NCBI GenBank assembly: GCA_004402895.1
Contig: SORT01000008.1
Coordinates: forward strand, 1-61,787
Reading direction: 5' to 3'
DNA: 61,787 bases
Origin: Fidelibacterota bacterium MT.SAG.3
GTDB taxonomy: Bacteria > Fidelibacterota > SORT01
Shown: piece by piece, positions 34,492-43,952 of the stretch
Layout of the letters: each line of letters begins with the position of its first letter
Numbering within the stretch: the first letter of the stretch is position 1
The notes under the pieces: generated by a model
What the model was told of the DNA's origin: nothing
The model's database searches: none
Seen by the model: the letters and a program-made list of their open reading frames with translations, nothing else
Made by a program: the position numbers and the translations under genes

Positions 34492-35310
34492 ATGGATTTT
34501 ATCACTATTACATTTGCATACAATCTCATGATCTGGCTAATCGTCGCTTCGGTGATAGGGGTTTACTCTTACGAAGCCAAATTTCTTGATCTTGGCGGAT
34601 TGGTCGCCGCCATGATGATAGGCACGATCATTTTCATCTCAGGCGGACTAAGATGGATAGTGCCATTGGCATTGTTTTTTCTGCTGTCGAGCATCCTGAC
34701 GCGTTTAGCCGCTTCCCGTCAAAAAAGTCGAACGGTTAAGCATTCCCCCCGCACGGCTAAACAGGTATTTGCCAACGGCGGTGTAGCCGCAGCGGCGGCG
34801 CTCGGCTATCTGTTTTATCCGGAGACAGGAATGCAGCTGTTGTTTCTCGGAAGTCTCGCCGCAGCAACGTCAGACACATGGAGCACTGAGATCGGTTCAT
34901 TCTCTAAAAGAAAACCGTGGATGATAACTACTATCAGAAGAGTCGATAAAGGCGCTTCAGGAGGAATCTCGCTAATTGGAAGCGCTGGCGGAATAGCAGG
35001 CGCTCTTTTACTCGGACTCAGCGGTATGCTGATATTCACCGGTGATTCTCTTTCTTATTATACTTCCATAGCGATCTACATCGTAATATTCGCAGGTCTG
35101 TTCGGAAATATCATCGACAGTTTAGTAGGCGCACTGCTTCAGTCTAAATTCGTTTGTGGAGTTTGTGGAACTATGACTGAACATAGACTGCATTGCGATA
35201 AACCAACGAACCACGATTCCGGGATTAATTTCATTGATAACGAGGTTGTGAATTTCGTTTGTGCTCTTTCGGGAGGAGTGTTTGCTTTTATTGCAGCACA
35301 AAATCTATAA
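34492..35310 (+). CDS. DUF92-family integral membrane protein
   Basis: The protein has 272 residues from the ATG at 34492. A TTG 9 nt upstream is possible. Six or seven membrane segments are seen. DUF92 signatures are KTRTVKHSPRTAKQVFANGG-like (here SRTVKHSPRTAKQVFANGGV), FLGSLAAATSDTWSTEIGSF, RRVDKGASGGISLIGSAGGI and NIIDSLVGALLQSKFVC. Plant relatives (VTE6) phosphorylate phytyl phosphate, and the family is a relative of CTP-dependent polyprenol kinases. The bacterial role is not established. It is plus-strand and divergent from addA. Confidence 0.87.
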   Translation: MDFITITFAYNLMIWLIVASVIGVYSYEAKFLDLGGLVAAMMIGTIIFISGGLRWIVPLALFFLLSSILTRLAASRQKSRTVKHSPRTAKQVFANGGVAAAAALGYLFYPETGMQLLFLGSLAAATSDTWSTEIGSFSKRKPWMITTIRRVDKGASGGISLIGSAGGIAGALLLGLSGMLIFTGDSLSYYTSIAIYIVIFAGLFGNIIDSLVGALLQSKFVCGVCGTMTEHRLHCDKPTNHDSGINFIDNEVVNFVCALSGGVFAFIAAQNL

Positions 35311-35314
35311 AAAA

Positions 35315-35340
35315 AGCCCGTAAACATTTGTCTACGGGCT
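35315..35340. terminator. Bidirectional terminator
   Basis: The stem AGCCCGTA/TACGGGCT has a 10-base loop, an A-run before and a TTT after. It lies between the convergent DUF92 gene and the small exported Cys protein. Confidence 0.88.
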
Positions 35341-35358
35341 TTAAGAAATCATAAAAGC

Positions 35359-35730
35359 TTACATCATTAAACCAGGTACTTCAACTTCTTTCCATTTCCT
35401 GCCTTCTTTGACAAAAATCTTGCTTGGTTTGATTGACTGTGAGGCAGCATCGTATGCTCCCGTAACTTTAACCTTTTTTTGCATTAGATCCGCAAGTTTC
35501 GGCGACATTGTCAATAAGGTATATATCTTACCATCTTTAGCCGTAACGCCTATCGGCTGCCCATTCTTGGCGCATGAAATTGCGCACATTAGATGCTTTT
35601 CACCGCTTGCACCACTCATATTACAAGTAACGTCAACAAGTATGCCTTCAACTGTTTTATCTTTCGCATAAAGCGAAACAACTGAAAGTATCACGAGCAT
35701 CACTACCGCTGCTGATTTAAATTTCTTCAT
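35359..35730 (-). CDS. Small exported protein with a conserved-looking Cys/His cluster
   Basis: The 123-residue protein has a signal peptide (about 1-22, ending LYA). The mature domain looks like a small OB-type beta barrel. It carries Cys36, His46, Cys49 and Cys53 in DVTCNMS and EKHLMCAISCAKNGQPIGV. Spacing suggests a metal or haem site, or disulfides. Related exported proteins occur in other FCB and Acidobacteria genomes without known function. It is a single gene between addB and DUF92, ending at a terminator. Confidence 0.72.
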   Translation of the reverse strand: MKKFKSAAVVMLVILSVVSLYAKDKTVEGILVDVTCNMSGASGEKHLMCAISCAKNGQPIGVTAKDGKIYTLLTMSPKLADLMQKKVKVTGAYDAASQSIKPSKIFVKEGRKWKEVEVPGLMM

Positions 35731-35841
35731 TTATTTTTCCTCTATTTATGTGTTAATTTTATGTGCGCATATTACGAGTAAGTGCCTTTTCATTCTGTAA
35801 CCCACATTACAACTGCTGTTTAATGCCACATGAATTCATGA

Positions 35842-38800
35842 TTAATCAATGTTTTGCCTGCACAAATCGGAAAAGTCACATGGCTTCTTACAATCCTTCG
35901 GTTCAACGGGGAATCGTCCACTCCCTATTTTATTCACATACTCAATAATATAGTCTTTGGTCGGCTTAAATGCACTCTCCCAGTCGATCCCTTTATCATT
36001 ATCGTAGATCGATAGCTTTCTCGAACTCTTCAGGCTATAATAATAGCCTGTCCGCGGTTTGGACTTATGCTTATTCAGTATCAACTGCCTTACAGCTTCT
36101 AAGTAAATCGGCAATTGGAGATTTATGCCGTCTTCAACGTCGCGCCTGACCGGTATTCCTCCCGATTTATAATCTATAACGGAAAACTCGGTCCGGTCCT
36201 CGTTACCGTCTATACGGTCTATCCTTCCTTTTAAGATTACCTTGATACCCTCTTTTTCTATGATAAGCGGTAATTCGGTTGAATATGACCCGTCAACAGA
36301 TTCAGATGCCGACCCGAATCCTACTTCTACAGCTAACGGCAGTAGCTTATCCTCCAAAGGCTGGAGATCATTTTCGATGTAATGCCATAAATTTTCTTCG
36401 GCTTCTTTAATCTCGATCTCCCATAGTATCGGAGCAATATTATGCTTTTGATAATTCGGATTTTTCAGAACATCTTTTATAACGTTAGATAGTCTCTTTT
36501 TATACTTTGTGCTATCTTGCAAAAGCGGGTCTTCTATCAATCCCTCATAAAAGTTTTTAAGAACATCGTGGTAAAAACTTCCCCTCTCCAACGGAGAAAT
36601 CTGTTCAGAATATTCTTCCGATTTTTCTATTTTGTACATCTTTTCTATCAAGAACAAAAATGGGCACTTCCCGTATCTCTCAAGTTCCGTAGCCGACCAT
36701 GCGCTCTTCCTCTCTAACAGCTCATTCAATATCGTCATAGCAGAAGGTTCTTCAATTAACCCCGAGTATGCCGATGCTTTCCCGGATTGTCTTATGCCCG
36801 CTTCAATCATCATTCTAAATGATTGTTTTAATTGAAAATCGGAATCACTTCCCATCTTCTGCCCCCCATCCTGCGCCATTGCCCTTAGTAATTCATCTTC
36901 CGAAGTGAAAGGTATTTGGTCGTTCGTAAACTTTTTAATATCGCCATAAAATGTAGGAATGAATTCTTCGCCTGTGAGCATTCTGTAGGTTTCTTCGGTT
37001 CTGTCAACAAAATTTGAACGGATCAGCTCCCTCCCGTCGCTATCCACCGACGGGTAGCAGAGGAATATTTTTTCATCTGCCCGGCTCAAGACGATATAAT
37101 ACAAGAGTCTTTCTTTTTGCTGGATCAAATCAACGCTGCTGTTCAGAGAAGAATTAATTTTAGCGTCCAATTTTTCCCTTATACCGCTGTCTATCAATCG
37201 AGCTGGACGCCCGGTTTCAGGAAAAGCTCCGTCAACCATTCCACATATAAACAGAGTGTCAAATCGCCTCCACCTTGCATTCTCAACATCGACTACTACA
37301 ACACCTCCGGATAGATTGAAATCGCTCACTGTTTTCTGTTCGCCGACAGCATCGCTGAATATCTTTCTAAAATCTGAGAATGAGAGTTCTCTCTCCGCAA
37401 TTTGTGTTACCGCTTTATTTGCCTGCGCCATCATCAGGTTCAGAGCGTTTTTATCTATAGGCTCCTTTTCCACCTCTCTTCGTATTCCTGAAAATTTCAG
37501 CAGCTTGTTTATATGATCTATGTAGATTTCAGGTTTGTCGGCTCCTTGAGGATGAGTAAATTTTTCAAATATTTCAATGATTTGAGACAATGATTTTTTC
37601 ATCTCCACTTCTTTTTGTCCAGAAAATCGCGGCTCTGCATTAGAATCTTTTCGATGAGCCTCAAGCCGTTTGAGGCAATCCCTTTTTCCATCGTTAGCGC
37701 CAGCAGCCTGCAATAGTCTGACTATCGAATCAGCGTCAATTTTTTCATCATCGAGTACAATACTCACTGAATTCGAGCGGAGTATACTCCTGAGCTCGAA
37801 CCCGAAATTTCGTTCAGGGTTGAGCATTAAGATTTTCATAAAAAGAGCGACCGCCGGATTATCTATCAGCTTACTCTGCCGTTGGAGCGTGACAGGGATC
37901 CCGAATCGGGGGAATATCCGTTTGATCAAGTTCGGATACAGCTCTCCTCTCTTATACATTATACCGATACGGGAAGGAGCAGTCTTATTTTTCACCAGCT
38001 CATATTTTACCCGCCTCGCAATCTCCTCCACCAACTTTCTCGCTCCCGATTCTACTATGATCTTGAGTGGAACAGGCTTCTGAGACTTTTCGGCAGCGCT
38101 GTTTGTATCGAATATTTTCTCTCTTATTTGCGCTATAGGAGAGCTATCCCACTTACCTAATTTAGGAGCGATAGGCTCAAAACCATTGAAGAGTTTTGCG
38201 CTCCTTTTCGTATAATCAAATACTTCTCCCCGTCCCTCTTCATACAGTTGCGCTGTTAAAATGTTGCCTATTCTTTCAAACAGAGTTTTGAACAGCCGCG
38301 ATTGTAACGGAGTATAATCATAGAACCCGTCAACTATAAGAGTATCAAAATCTTTTAAAATATTCTTATCGGATTCCAATCTACTTATTACGAAATCTAA
38401 CCGTTGGTGCTCATTCCCTTTCAGATCAGCGCAGTTTTCTAAATAATCGCTATACAGGAGTCTGATTTCGGATAATTTCAATTCCTGACTCCTTCCTAAT
38501 TCCAACCCTTTAAGATCTTCCGGCTTTACGTTTGATTGAATAAATTCATCTATCAGAGAGCTAAATTCAGACGCAAAGCTTTTCAGTTCCGCAGCCTTCT
38601 TGAAATACAATAAATCACCGCTTGAGACTCTATCCTGTATTATATTCTGTAACATAAAAGTAACTGCATAATTGGGGATAATTTGTGGTAAATCTGATTC
38701 TGACCGCAAATCGATCAGATTCGCAAAACTTTTCAAATCGACAATGGATGAACCGAATATACCGCCGTGTTTCAACGCTATCTGACGCTTGTAATGATTG

Positions 38801-38952
38801 ACGTGGTCTTTTGTGGGTAGGAGCAGAATGAATTTTTTACCTGCTTTTTTGAGCGATCCTATCCGATCAAGAAGCTGTTCGCTTTTTCCTGTCCGAGTAG
38901 GACCTGAAATAAGTTCTTTCCGTTTCACGACTTCGTTCAGATTATCACCCAC
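35842..38952 (-). CDS. addB: AddB-type nuclease subunit
   Basis: The 1036-residue protein starts with a Walker A-like GPTRTGKSEQLLDRI and a UvrD-like inactivated helicase body (FDTLIVDGFYDYTPLQSRLF, FDTLFICGMVDGAFPE). The C-terminal PD-(D/E)XK nuclease has GRIDRIDG, VIDYKSGG and LQLPIYLEAV. Iron-sulfur cysteines are YGKCPFLFLIEKM and a terminal CKKPCDFSDLC. This is the AddB/RexB architecture. It works with AddA in resecting double-strand breaks for RecA loading. addA is not adjacent: two unrelated genes lie between. Confidence 0.88.
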   Translation of the reverse strand: MGDNLNEVVKRKELISGPTRTGKSEQLLDRIGSLKKAGKKFILLLPTKDHVNHYKRQIALKHGGIFGSSIVDLKSFANLIDLRSESDLPQIIPNYAVTFMLQNIIQDRVSSGDLLYFKKAAELKSFASEFSSLIDEFIQSNVKPEDLKGLELGRSQELKLSEIRLLYSDYLENCADLKGNEHQRLDFVISRLESDKNILKDFDTLIVDGFYDYTPLQSRLFKTLFERIGNILTAQLYEEGRGEVFDYTKRSAKLFNGFEPIAPKLGKWDSSPIAQIREKIFDTNSAAEKSQKPVPLKIIVESGARKLVEEIARRVKYELVKNKTAPSRIGIMYKRGELYPNLIKRIFPRFGIPVTLQRQSKLIDNPAVALFMKILMLNPERNFGFELRSILRSNSVSIVLDDEKIDADSIVRLLQAAGANDGKRDCLKRLEAHRKDSNAEPRFSGQKEVEMKKSLSQIIEIFEKFTHPQGADKPEIYIDHINKLLKFSGIRREVEKEPIDKNALNLMMAQANKAVTQIAERELSFSDFRKIFSDAVGEQKTVSDFNLSGGVVVVDVENARWRRFDTLFICGMVDGAFPETGRPARLIDSGIREKLDAKINSSLNSSVDLIQQKERLLYYIVLSRADEKIFLCYPSVDSDGRELIRSNFVDRTEETYRMLTGEEFIPTFYGDIKKFTNDQIPFTSEDELLRAMAQDGGQKMGSDSDFQLKQSFRMMIEAGIRQSGKASAYSGLIEEPSAMTILNELLERKSAWSATELERYGKCPFLFLIEKMYKIEKSEEYSEQISPLERGSFYHDVLKNFYEGLIEDPLLQDSTKYKKRLSNVIKDVLKNPNYQKHNIAPILWEIEIKEAEENLWHYIENDLQPLEDKLLPLAVEVGFGSASESVDGSYSTELPLIIEKEGIKVILKGRIDRIDGNEDRTEFSVIDYKSGGIPVRRDVEDGINLQLPIYLEAVRQLILNKHKSKPRTGYYYSLKSSRKLSIYDNDKGIDWESAFKPTKDYIIEYVNKIGSGRFPVEPKDCKKPCDFSDLCRQNID

Positions 38953-39013
38953 TAATTTTTTATCAGCGTAATATACTCTATATCAATTACTTCTTCAATC
39001 GTAATGATAAAAA

Positions 39014-39039
39014 AAAGCCGTCATCAACGGACGGCTTTT
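39014..39039 (-). terminator. Rho-independent terminator of the DUF4340 operon
   Basis: The stem AAAGCCGTC/GACGGCTTT has a 7-base loop and, on the minus strand, a run of eight T. It ends the operon that begins near 47,400 and separates it from addB. Confidence 0.88.
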
Positions 39040-39098
39040 AGAATATTCTATGCGGTGCTCAGGAATAGCCCTAACCCCCTGCGCCTATAATCATCCAT

Positions 39099-39200
39099 GT
39101 CTTTGCGAGACCTGATTTATCGGGTTGAAGCAATCTCAAATCTCTCCTCTCACCCGAAAAGCGAGATTGCCGCGTCGTCCTGCGGACTCCTCGCAAAGAC
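39099..39200. repeat. 102-bp palindromic interspersed element (REP/MITE-like)
   Basis: Perfect 11-bp outer arms (GTCTTTGCGAG and CTCGCAAAGAC) enclose 8-bp inner arms (GCAATCTC and GAGATTGC). A partial third copy (CCTCGCAAGGACGATAG) is at 39291-39307. The GCGAG...GCAATCTC pattern belongs to a type of non-coding repeat scattered in many bacterial genomes. There is no transposase. Confidence 0.75.
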
Positions 39201-39315
39201 AGAAAAGGTGAATCAAAACCCAAAAAGCAAACCACCCCTCACGCTTTCAGCGTGTCCCCTCCTTTGAAAGGAAGGAAAATTTGCTCTCTTCCTCGCAAGG
39301 ACGATAGACTTTATC

Positions 39316-40671
39316 CTACTCCTCTTTCCGGAAATAGTCCGCTGATACTTTTAACTCTTCTATTGCGCTGCTCAAAACCTTGTAAATAGGAGGACTTCCC
39401 CCCGATTTGAGAAATGATTCGTCACCTACCTTTTTCCCGACTCTGATCGAATTTGCCTCGATGCTGTTCTGATATAACACTATAGTTAGACCGGGAATTT
39501 GATCTACATACGCTTTAAAACTCTTTGGATCATATTCTTCAACGGCGCTTGCTTTTAGAGAGTGGAATTTTTCCAACAAATCATCCACTTTATCTGCAGC
39601 TGCCATGAAATTTTCGGGACGAGTCACATGCCACAGAGTGTCATCTTTAATCAAACTCAATTCTACACCGGCATACCTGATATCAATCGCATCAATTTTG
39701 ATCTTATCAAAACTGAACACCTCTTTCTTTATCAGCTCAAAAGGTTTCTTCTCAAGGAATGCGGCGAAGCCGGAATCAATTAACAGAATAGTTGAGCGTG
39801 AGCTTTCCTTAGCATATCTAAAGGCTTTTCCCTCTTCATTCAGCGATTTTCCTATCCTCAGCCGGATTTGTGTCGGCAGGTTGGAACTCTCTAATCTTAT
39901 CTCTGTTCCCGATTCAGTAAGCCCGGTAACATTCGATTCAGGCTGCTCACTGTCTATAAACTTTTTTACTCTCTCGTTCGATAGTCTTGACAGTAAAGAA
40001 TTTACTTTATTGGTCTCAAGGATCAATGAAACGGGTTTCGTCATCATAAATTCACTACCAAGTCTGTTGATTTCATACTCATAATCTTTAGTTTTAACGA
40101 ATATTTTGCTGATATCTTTGCGCTTAAATGAAAGAATTTTTTTATCCCGAAGATCAAATAACTTTTTATTCGTTGGAGGATATACAGACTTGGGCACTGT
40201 AAAGACCCTATCATCCCCAAGCGCCGAAGCGAACACATATTCACCCGTTGGGCTTTCTTCCCCCAAAGAAAATCCCGTCACAGAACCGTCTTTTAAGAGA
40301 AATTGAATTTCAACGAGTGGTGATTCCAATCCATACGGCGCGAGATTCAGGTTCTCCCCCGAAGCGATCTCCCGTTCCTTCTTAATATTCACGGCAGCTC
40401 TGATCAGACTGTTTATGGCGTTTTTATCTCCCTTTTCAATTACCGGAGAACTGATTGTAAAACCGTTTTCAGTGTTTTTTGTTAAAGAAACCGACCCATA
40501 TTCAGAAGTGAGTTTTACGTTCGCGATATTTTCAGGATCGAGCTGAATCAGTTTGCTTGAAAGCTTTTCTATAATTTTTTTTTCTTCGCCCGCTTTGTAA
40601 TCGAGAAGATAGACTGCGACAATTCCCACAAGGAGTAATATTCCAAAAATAAAGGTAGATTTAAACTTCAT
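39316..40671 (-). CDS. DUF4340 protein linked to a Gld-type ABC transporter
   Basis: The 451-residue protein has an N-terminal membrane segment (about 5-25) and a large periplasmic region of repeated beta units (PVIEKGDKNAINSLIRAAVN, LRDKKILSFKRKDISKIFVK, KVDDLLEKFHSLKASAVEEY). This pattern is DUF4340. The family almost always follows GldG-like genes, and its function is unknown. It starts 3 nt after the GldG-like gene and ends the operon. Confidence 0.85.
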   Translation of the reverse strand: MKFKSTFIFGILLLVGIVAVYLLDYKAGEEKKIIEKLSSKLIQLDPENIANVKLTSEYGSVSLTKNTENGFTISSPVIEKGDKNAINSLIRAAVNIKKEREIASGENLNLAPYGLESPLVEIQFLLKDGSVTGFSLGEESPTGEYVFASALGDDRVFTVPKSVYPPTNKKLFDLRDKKILSFKRKDISKIFVKTKDYEYEINRLGSEFMMTKPVSLILETNKVNSLLSRLSNERVKKFIDSEQPESNVTGLTESGTEIRLESSNLPTQIRLRIGKSLNEEGKAFRYAKESSRSTILLIDSGFAAFLEKKPFELIKKEVFSFDKIKIDAIDIRYAGVELSLIKDDTLWHVTRPENFMAAADKVDDLLEKFHSLKASAVEEYDPKSFKAYVDQIPGLTIVLYQNSIEANSIRVGKKVGDESFLKSGGSPPIYKVLSSAIEELKVSADYFRKEE

Positions 40672-40674
40672 TTC

Positions 40675-42228
40675 TTATCTTCTTCGTCTGAAATAAATAG
40701 TAACACCGAAACCGAGTATCGCTATCGGAAGAGTGACGATCAACAACCAGAATACGATCTGACTCTCTTTGAGCGTCATATTCACCCGCCTATCTTCCGG
40801 GTCTCTCGGACGGATAGATATCAATGATTCATCCTCAAGCAACCATGAAACCATATTCAAAAACAAATCTTTATTACCGGGAGCGCGTTCTATATACGGA
40901 TTTGACGCGAATTCCGAATCGCCGACTATAATAAACCTGCCGCCGCTTCTTCCTTCTTTTACCTTACCGACTACACCGATCACCAATGGACCTGGGTGGT
41001 CAAAATTCTTATCAAAACTCGTTTGACTTTTGTCCAGCAGCGCTAAATCAGTTTCGCCCCATGAACTCTTGCTCGAAAAGATTAGTTCGGTAATATCATA
41101 GTCGCCGGAATCGTTTTCTGTCCGGACAACCAAAGAACGGACGGTGGGATAAACACTGGTTAACCGGAAATCTTCCGTAATCCGATGCACTCCATACGCT
41201 GCGGCGGTTGGTTCGATTGAGATTCGTGTATCTCTCTTCAATCCGCCGCCCGAAATAATGAATGATGCGCTCTGTTCAAGAATGATATCGTTCTGTAGTT
41301 TCACGCCTAATCCCAAAATAAATTCCTCTAAACCGGTATCGTTTACTCTTGCTTCAACAAGCAGAAGAAGACTACCGCCGTTTGAAAGAAAAACATTCAG
41401 GGCGTTTATCTCTCTCTGCAGGAGATTCTTCGACGGACCCGCTAACACCACAAGAGAAGCGTCTCCGGGAACGGAATCGGTTTGAAAGAGTTCCAATTGA
41501 CTCAGACGATAATTTACCTTACGGAGTTCCGCGGCAGCGAGAGAATAAGATTCTCTCTCACCCGCTGAAAGCTCGATACTATTCTCACCATGCCCGGAAA
41601 GAAAGTAAATATTATGCTCTTTTCTGCTGCTGATTTTTATGAGCGCGTTCGTGATTTTTTCTTCCGTTACATCCTCAATTCGCTCCGTTCTGCCGCCGGA
41701 TTGTAAAAACAATTCGCCGTATTTCTTCACGCCCAGACTCTTGGCGAGATCGGGATTCTTATCCGGATCTACGACTTCATATCTGAAATTGTCCGAGTGA
41801 TGAGCGTACTCTTTCAACAGGTCATTCAACCTACCTGATTCGATTGGGGTTTGAAATGCGGTCACCTTGACTTCTTCCTCAAGAGCTTCAAGAATTTTAA
41901 CGGTTTGAGCGGCGATGCTATACTGACCTGAAGCGGTAGTATCAAACCGCCAGCTGTGTCTGTTCAGCGTGTAATTCGCCAGAGCAAGAATTCCCAGCAC
42001 TATAAGACTCAACACAATCGCGTTAAATCCGTATTTTGTCGACCGTTTTCTAAAAAACCGGAAAACACTGTCTCGTTTAATGACAGCTAAAATTATAAGG
42101 ATCAACGCTCCGGCACTGAGAAATATCTTACTCGGTGTCGTCCAAAGATTATTCACCAAAAAGAGGAATAGGCCTGCTAAAAGAGATGCGATACCGGTTA
42201 TCGGAAGGTATTTATAAACAGCAGCCAT
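40675..42228 (-). CDS. GldG-like membrane protein of the ABC transporter
   Basis: The 517-residue protein has three N-terminal membrane segments (about 8-27, 33-50, 70-88), a long extracytoplasmic ABC_transp_aux/DUF7088 region (about 95-470, with HNIYFLSGHGENSIEL, LVVLAGPSKNLLQREINALN and RFIIVGDSEFASNPY) and a final membrane helix (about 490-510). GldG-like proteins are partners of GldA/GldF ABC transporters, required for gliding and T9SS-linked processes in Flavobacterium. A gliding role here is not shown. It follows the permease by 3 nt. Confidence 0.85.
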   Translation of the reverse strand: MAAVYKYLPITGIASLLAGLFLFLVNNLWTTPSKIFLSAGALILIILAVIKRDSVFRFFRKRSTKYGFNAIVLSLIVLGILALANYTLNRHSWRFDTTASGQYSIAAQTVKILEALEEEVKVTAFQTPIESGRLNDLLKEYAHHSDNFRYEVVDPDKNPDLAKSLGVKKYGELFLQSGGRTERIEDVTEEKITNALIKISSRKEHNIYFLSGHGENSIELSAGERESYSLAAAELRKVNYRLSQLELFQTDSVPGDASLVVLAGPSKNLLQREINALNVFLSNGGSLLLLVEARVNDTGLEEFILGLGVKLQNDIILEQSASFIISGGGLKRDTRISIEPTAAAYGVHRITEDFRLTSVYPTVRSLVVRTENDSGDYDITELIFSSKSSWGETDLALLDKSQTSFDKNFDHPGPLVIGVVGKVKEGRSGGRFIIVGDSEFASNPYIERAPGNKDLFLNMVSWLLEDESLISIRPRDPEDRRVNMTLKESQIVFWLLIVTLPIAILGFGVTIYFRRRR

Positions 42229-42231
42229 CTT

Positions 42232-43014
42232 CTATCCCCTCCATTTGGCGGATTCTACTGCCTGATAAGTGAGGAAAAGACTGAAGAACGCAAACGAAAG
42301 ATAAAAGACCATGTGAGAACTGTCTATCACTCCCTTGGCAAAATCAGTGAAATGCTCCATGACGGATAAATATTTTATGATCGCCCCGAGCTCCGGGCCC
42401 ACAAAACTCGACGCGAATCCTACGAACCAGAGTATCATCATCGTTCCGAAACAACCGACGGCAGCTATGATCTGATTCTCGGTAAGTGCGGATATCAATC
42501 CTCCGATAGCCACTGTCATTGCGCCCATCAGTATAAGTCCCAAATATCCCGAAATCACAGGCATCAGCTCGGGGTTGCCGTAGATGAACAGTACCGAGAC
42601 GTAACTCACTGTTCCTAAGATCATTGTAATGTAGACCGTGAGAGCGGCGAAAAATTTGCCTATCACTATCTCCCAATTTGTTATGGGCGAGGTAAACAAC
42701 AGCTCGATGGTTCCGCTTCGTTTCTCTTCAGAAAACAGCTTCATTGTTATCATTGGCAGCATGAATAGCGTTATGACACTCATATTAAGAAATAGCGAGC
42801 GTATCACCATCTGATTTATATTCATCGCCGGAACCTGCATTTGAAATTGTTGAGCCTGCATCATCATCCGGAAACTCATTTGAATAAAGCTTTGAAGCAG
42901 CAGGTAGAAGAATATTCCGCTGATAGCCAAGAATAAGGCTATTACCACGTACGCTATCGGGGAGACGAAATATGAACGAAGCTCCCGCATGTAAATATGA
43001 AAGGAGTTTCTCAT
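42232..43014 (-). CDS. ABC-2 type permease (GldF-like)
   Basis: The 260-residue protein has six membrane segments typical of ABC-2 permeases. It begins FHIYMRELRSYFVSPIAYVV and has the family hallmark LPMITMKLFSEEKRSGTIEL, then LLFTSPITNWEIVIGKFFAA. A Met/Gln-rich loop (MSFRMMMQAQQFQMQ) lies at about 46-61. It overlaps the ATPase gene by 4 bp. It would form the channel for the GldA-like ATPase. The substrate is unknown. Confidence 0.9.
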   Translation of the reverse strand: MRNSFHIYMRELRSYFVSPIAYVVIALFLAISGIFFYLLLQSFIQMSFRMMMQAQQFQMQVPAMNINQMVIRSLFLNMSVITLFMLPMITMKLFSEEKRSGTIELLFTSPITNWEIVIGKFFAALTVYITMILGTVSYVSVLFIYGNPELMPVISGYLGLILMGAMTVAIGGLISALTENQIIAAVGCFGTMMILWFVGFASSFVGPELGAIIKYLSVMEHFTDFAKGVIDSSHMVFYLSFAFFSLFLTYQAVESAKWRG

Positions 43015-43952
43015 GCTTCCACCTCCTCGTCTGTCGTGAGCTGAAGGAATATCTCTTCCAAACTCAAACCGGATGATTTCATCTCAAGAAGTCCCCATCC
43101 ATTGTTTACTACTGACGCGGCGATCGCCTTTCTCACATCAGGTTCTTTCTCCAATTCGATCTTATACCGCTTGATCGATCCGTCACCATCTTCTGATACT
43201 TTTAAAACCCCTTTGATCTTCGATAAAACCGCTAAAACTTTATTAGAGGGTCCGTCAACCTCAATTTCTATCCGTTCCTGTCCCTGCAAACCGCTTGTAA
43301 GGTTTTCAGGAGTGTCCTCTGCGACAATTTTACCTTTGTTTATGATTATTACTCTCCCACAGGTAGCGCTCACTTCCGGCAAGATGTGAGTGGATAATAT
43401 AATAGTATGATCTTCTCCGAGCTCTTTTATAAGCTCTCTCACCTCGATTATCTGTTTCGGGTCAAGACCCACGGTAGGTTCATCCAATACAAGCACTTCA
43501 GGGTCATGAATTAGCGCTTGCGCTAATCCCACTCTTTGCTTGAAACCCTTAGAAAGATTCGCGATCAGGTTACTTCTGACTTCAGCCGTACTCGTCCTTT
43601 CCAATACCTTATCAAGTTTCATCTTCAGAATCTTACCGCTTAATCCTTTGATCTTCCCGACAAAAGAGAGGTACGATTCCACTGTCATCTCCTGATAGAG
43701 CGGAGGATGCTCGGGAAGATATCCTACCCTTTTTTTGACGCTCATCGGGTTGTCAAAAACATCAAATCCCGCTACGGAGACACTTCCTTGCGTCGCCGGC
43801 ATGTAACAGGTCAATATCCTCATGGTGGTCGTCTTGCCGGCGGCATTCGGACCAAGAAACCCGACTACCTCTCCCTTGTCGATAAAAAACGAAACGTCTT
43901 TTACCGCTTCAAAAGAGTCGTAATTTTTACTTAAATTTTTCACATCAATCAA
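43011..43952 (-). CDS. ABC transporter ATPase (GldA-like)
   Basis: The 313-residue ATPase has Walker A GPNAAGKTTTM (about 34-44), Q-loop GYLPEHPPLYQEMTV, signature LSKGFKQRVGLAQAL, Walker B VLVLDEPTVGLDP and switch His (STHIL). A C-terminal extension (about 225-310) has DUF4162-like beta structure, typical of exporters. Second Gly of the common GPNGAGK is Ala, which still fits GxxxxGKT. It overlaps both neighbours by 4 bp. Confidence 0.92.
   Translation of the reverse strand: MIDVKNLSKNYDSFEAVKDVSFFIDKGEVVGFLGPNAAGKTTTMRILTCYMPATQGSVSVAGFDVFDNPMSVKKRVGYLPEHPPLYQEMTVESYLSFVGKIKGLSGKILKMKLDKVLERTSTAEVRSNLIANLSKGFKQRVGLAQALIHDPEVLVLDEPTVGLDPKQIIEVRELIKELGEDHTIILSTHILPEVSATCGRVIIINKGKIVAEDTPENLTSGLQGQERIEIEVDGPSNKVLAVLSKIKGVLKVSEDGDGSIKRYKIELEKEPDVRKAIAASVVNNGWGLLEMKSSGLSLEEIFLQLTTDEEVEA

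Larger units (their letters stand above)
38953..39315. other. 363-bp intergenic region: terminator and repeat elements, no gene
   Basis: From right to left on the minus strand it holds a few small hairpins (about 39241-39271), a palindromic interspersed element (39099-39200) and a strong terminator (39014-39039). No reading frame is credible. The repeats lie in the 3' untranslated part of the DUF4340 operon. Confidence 0.6.
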
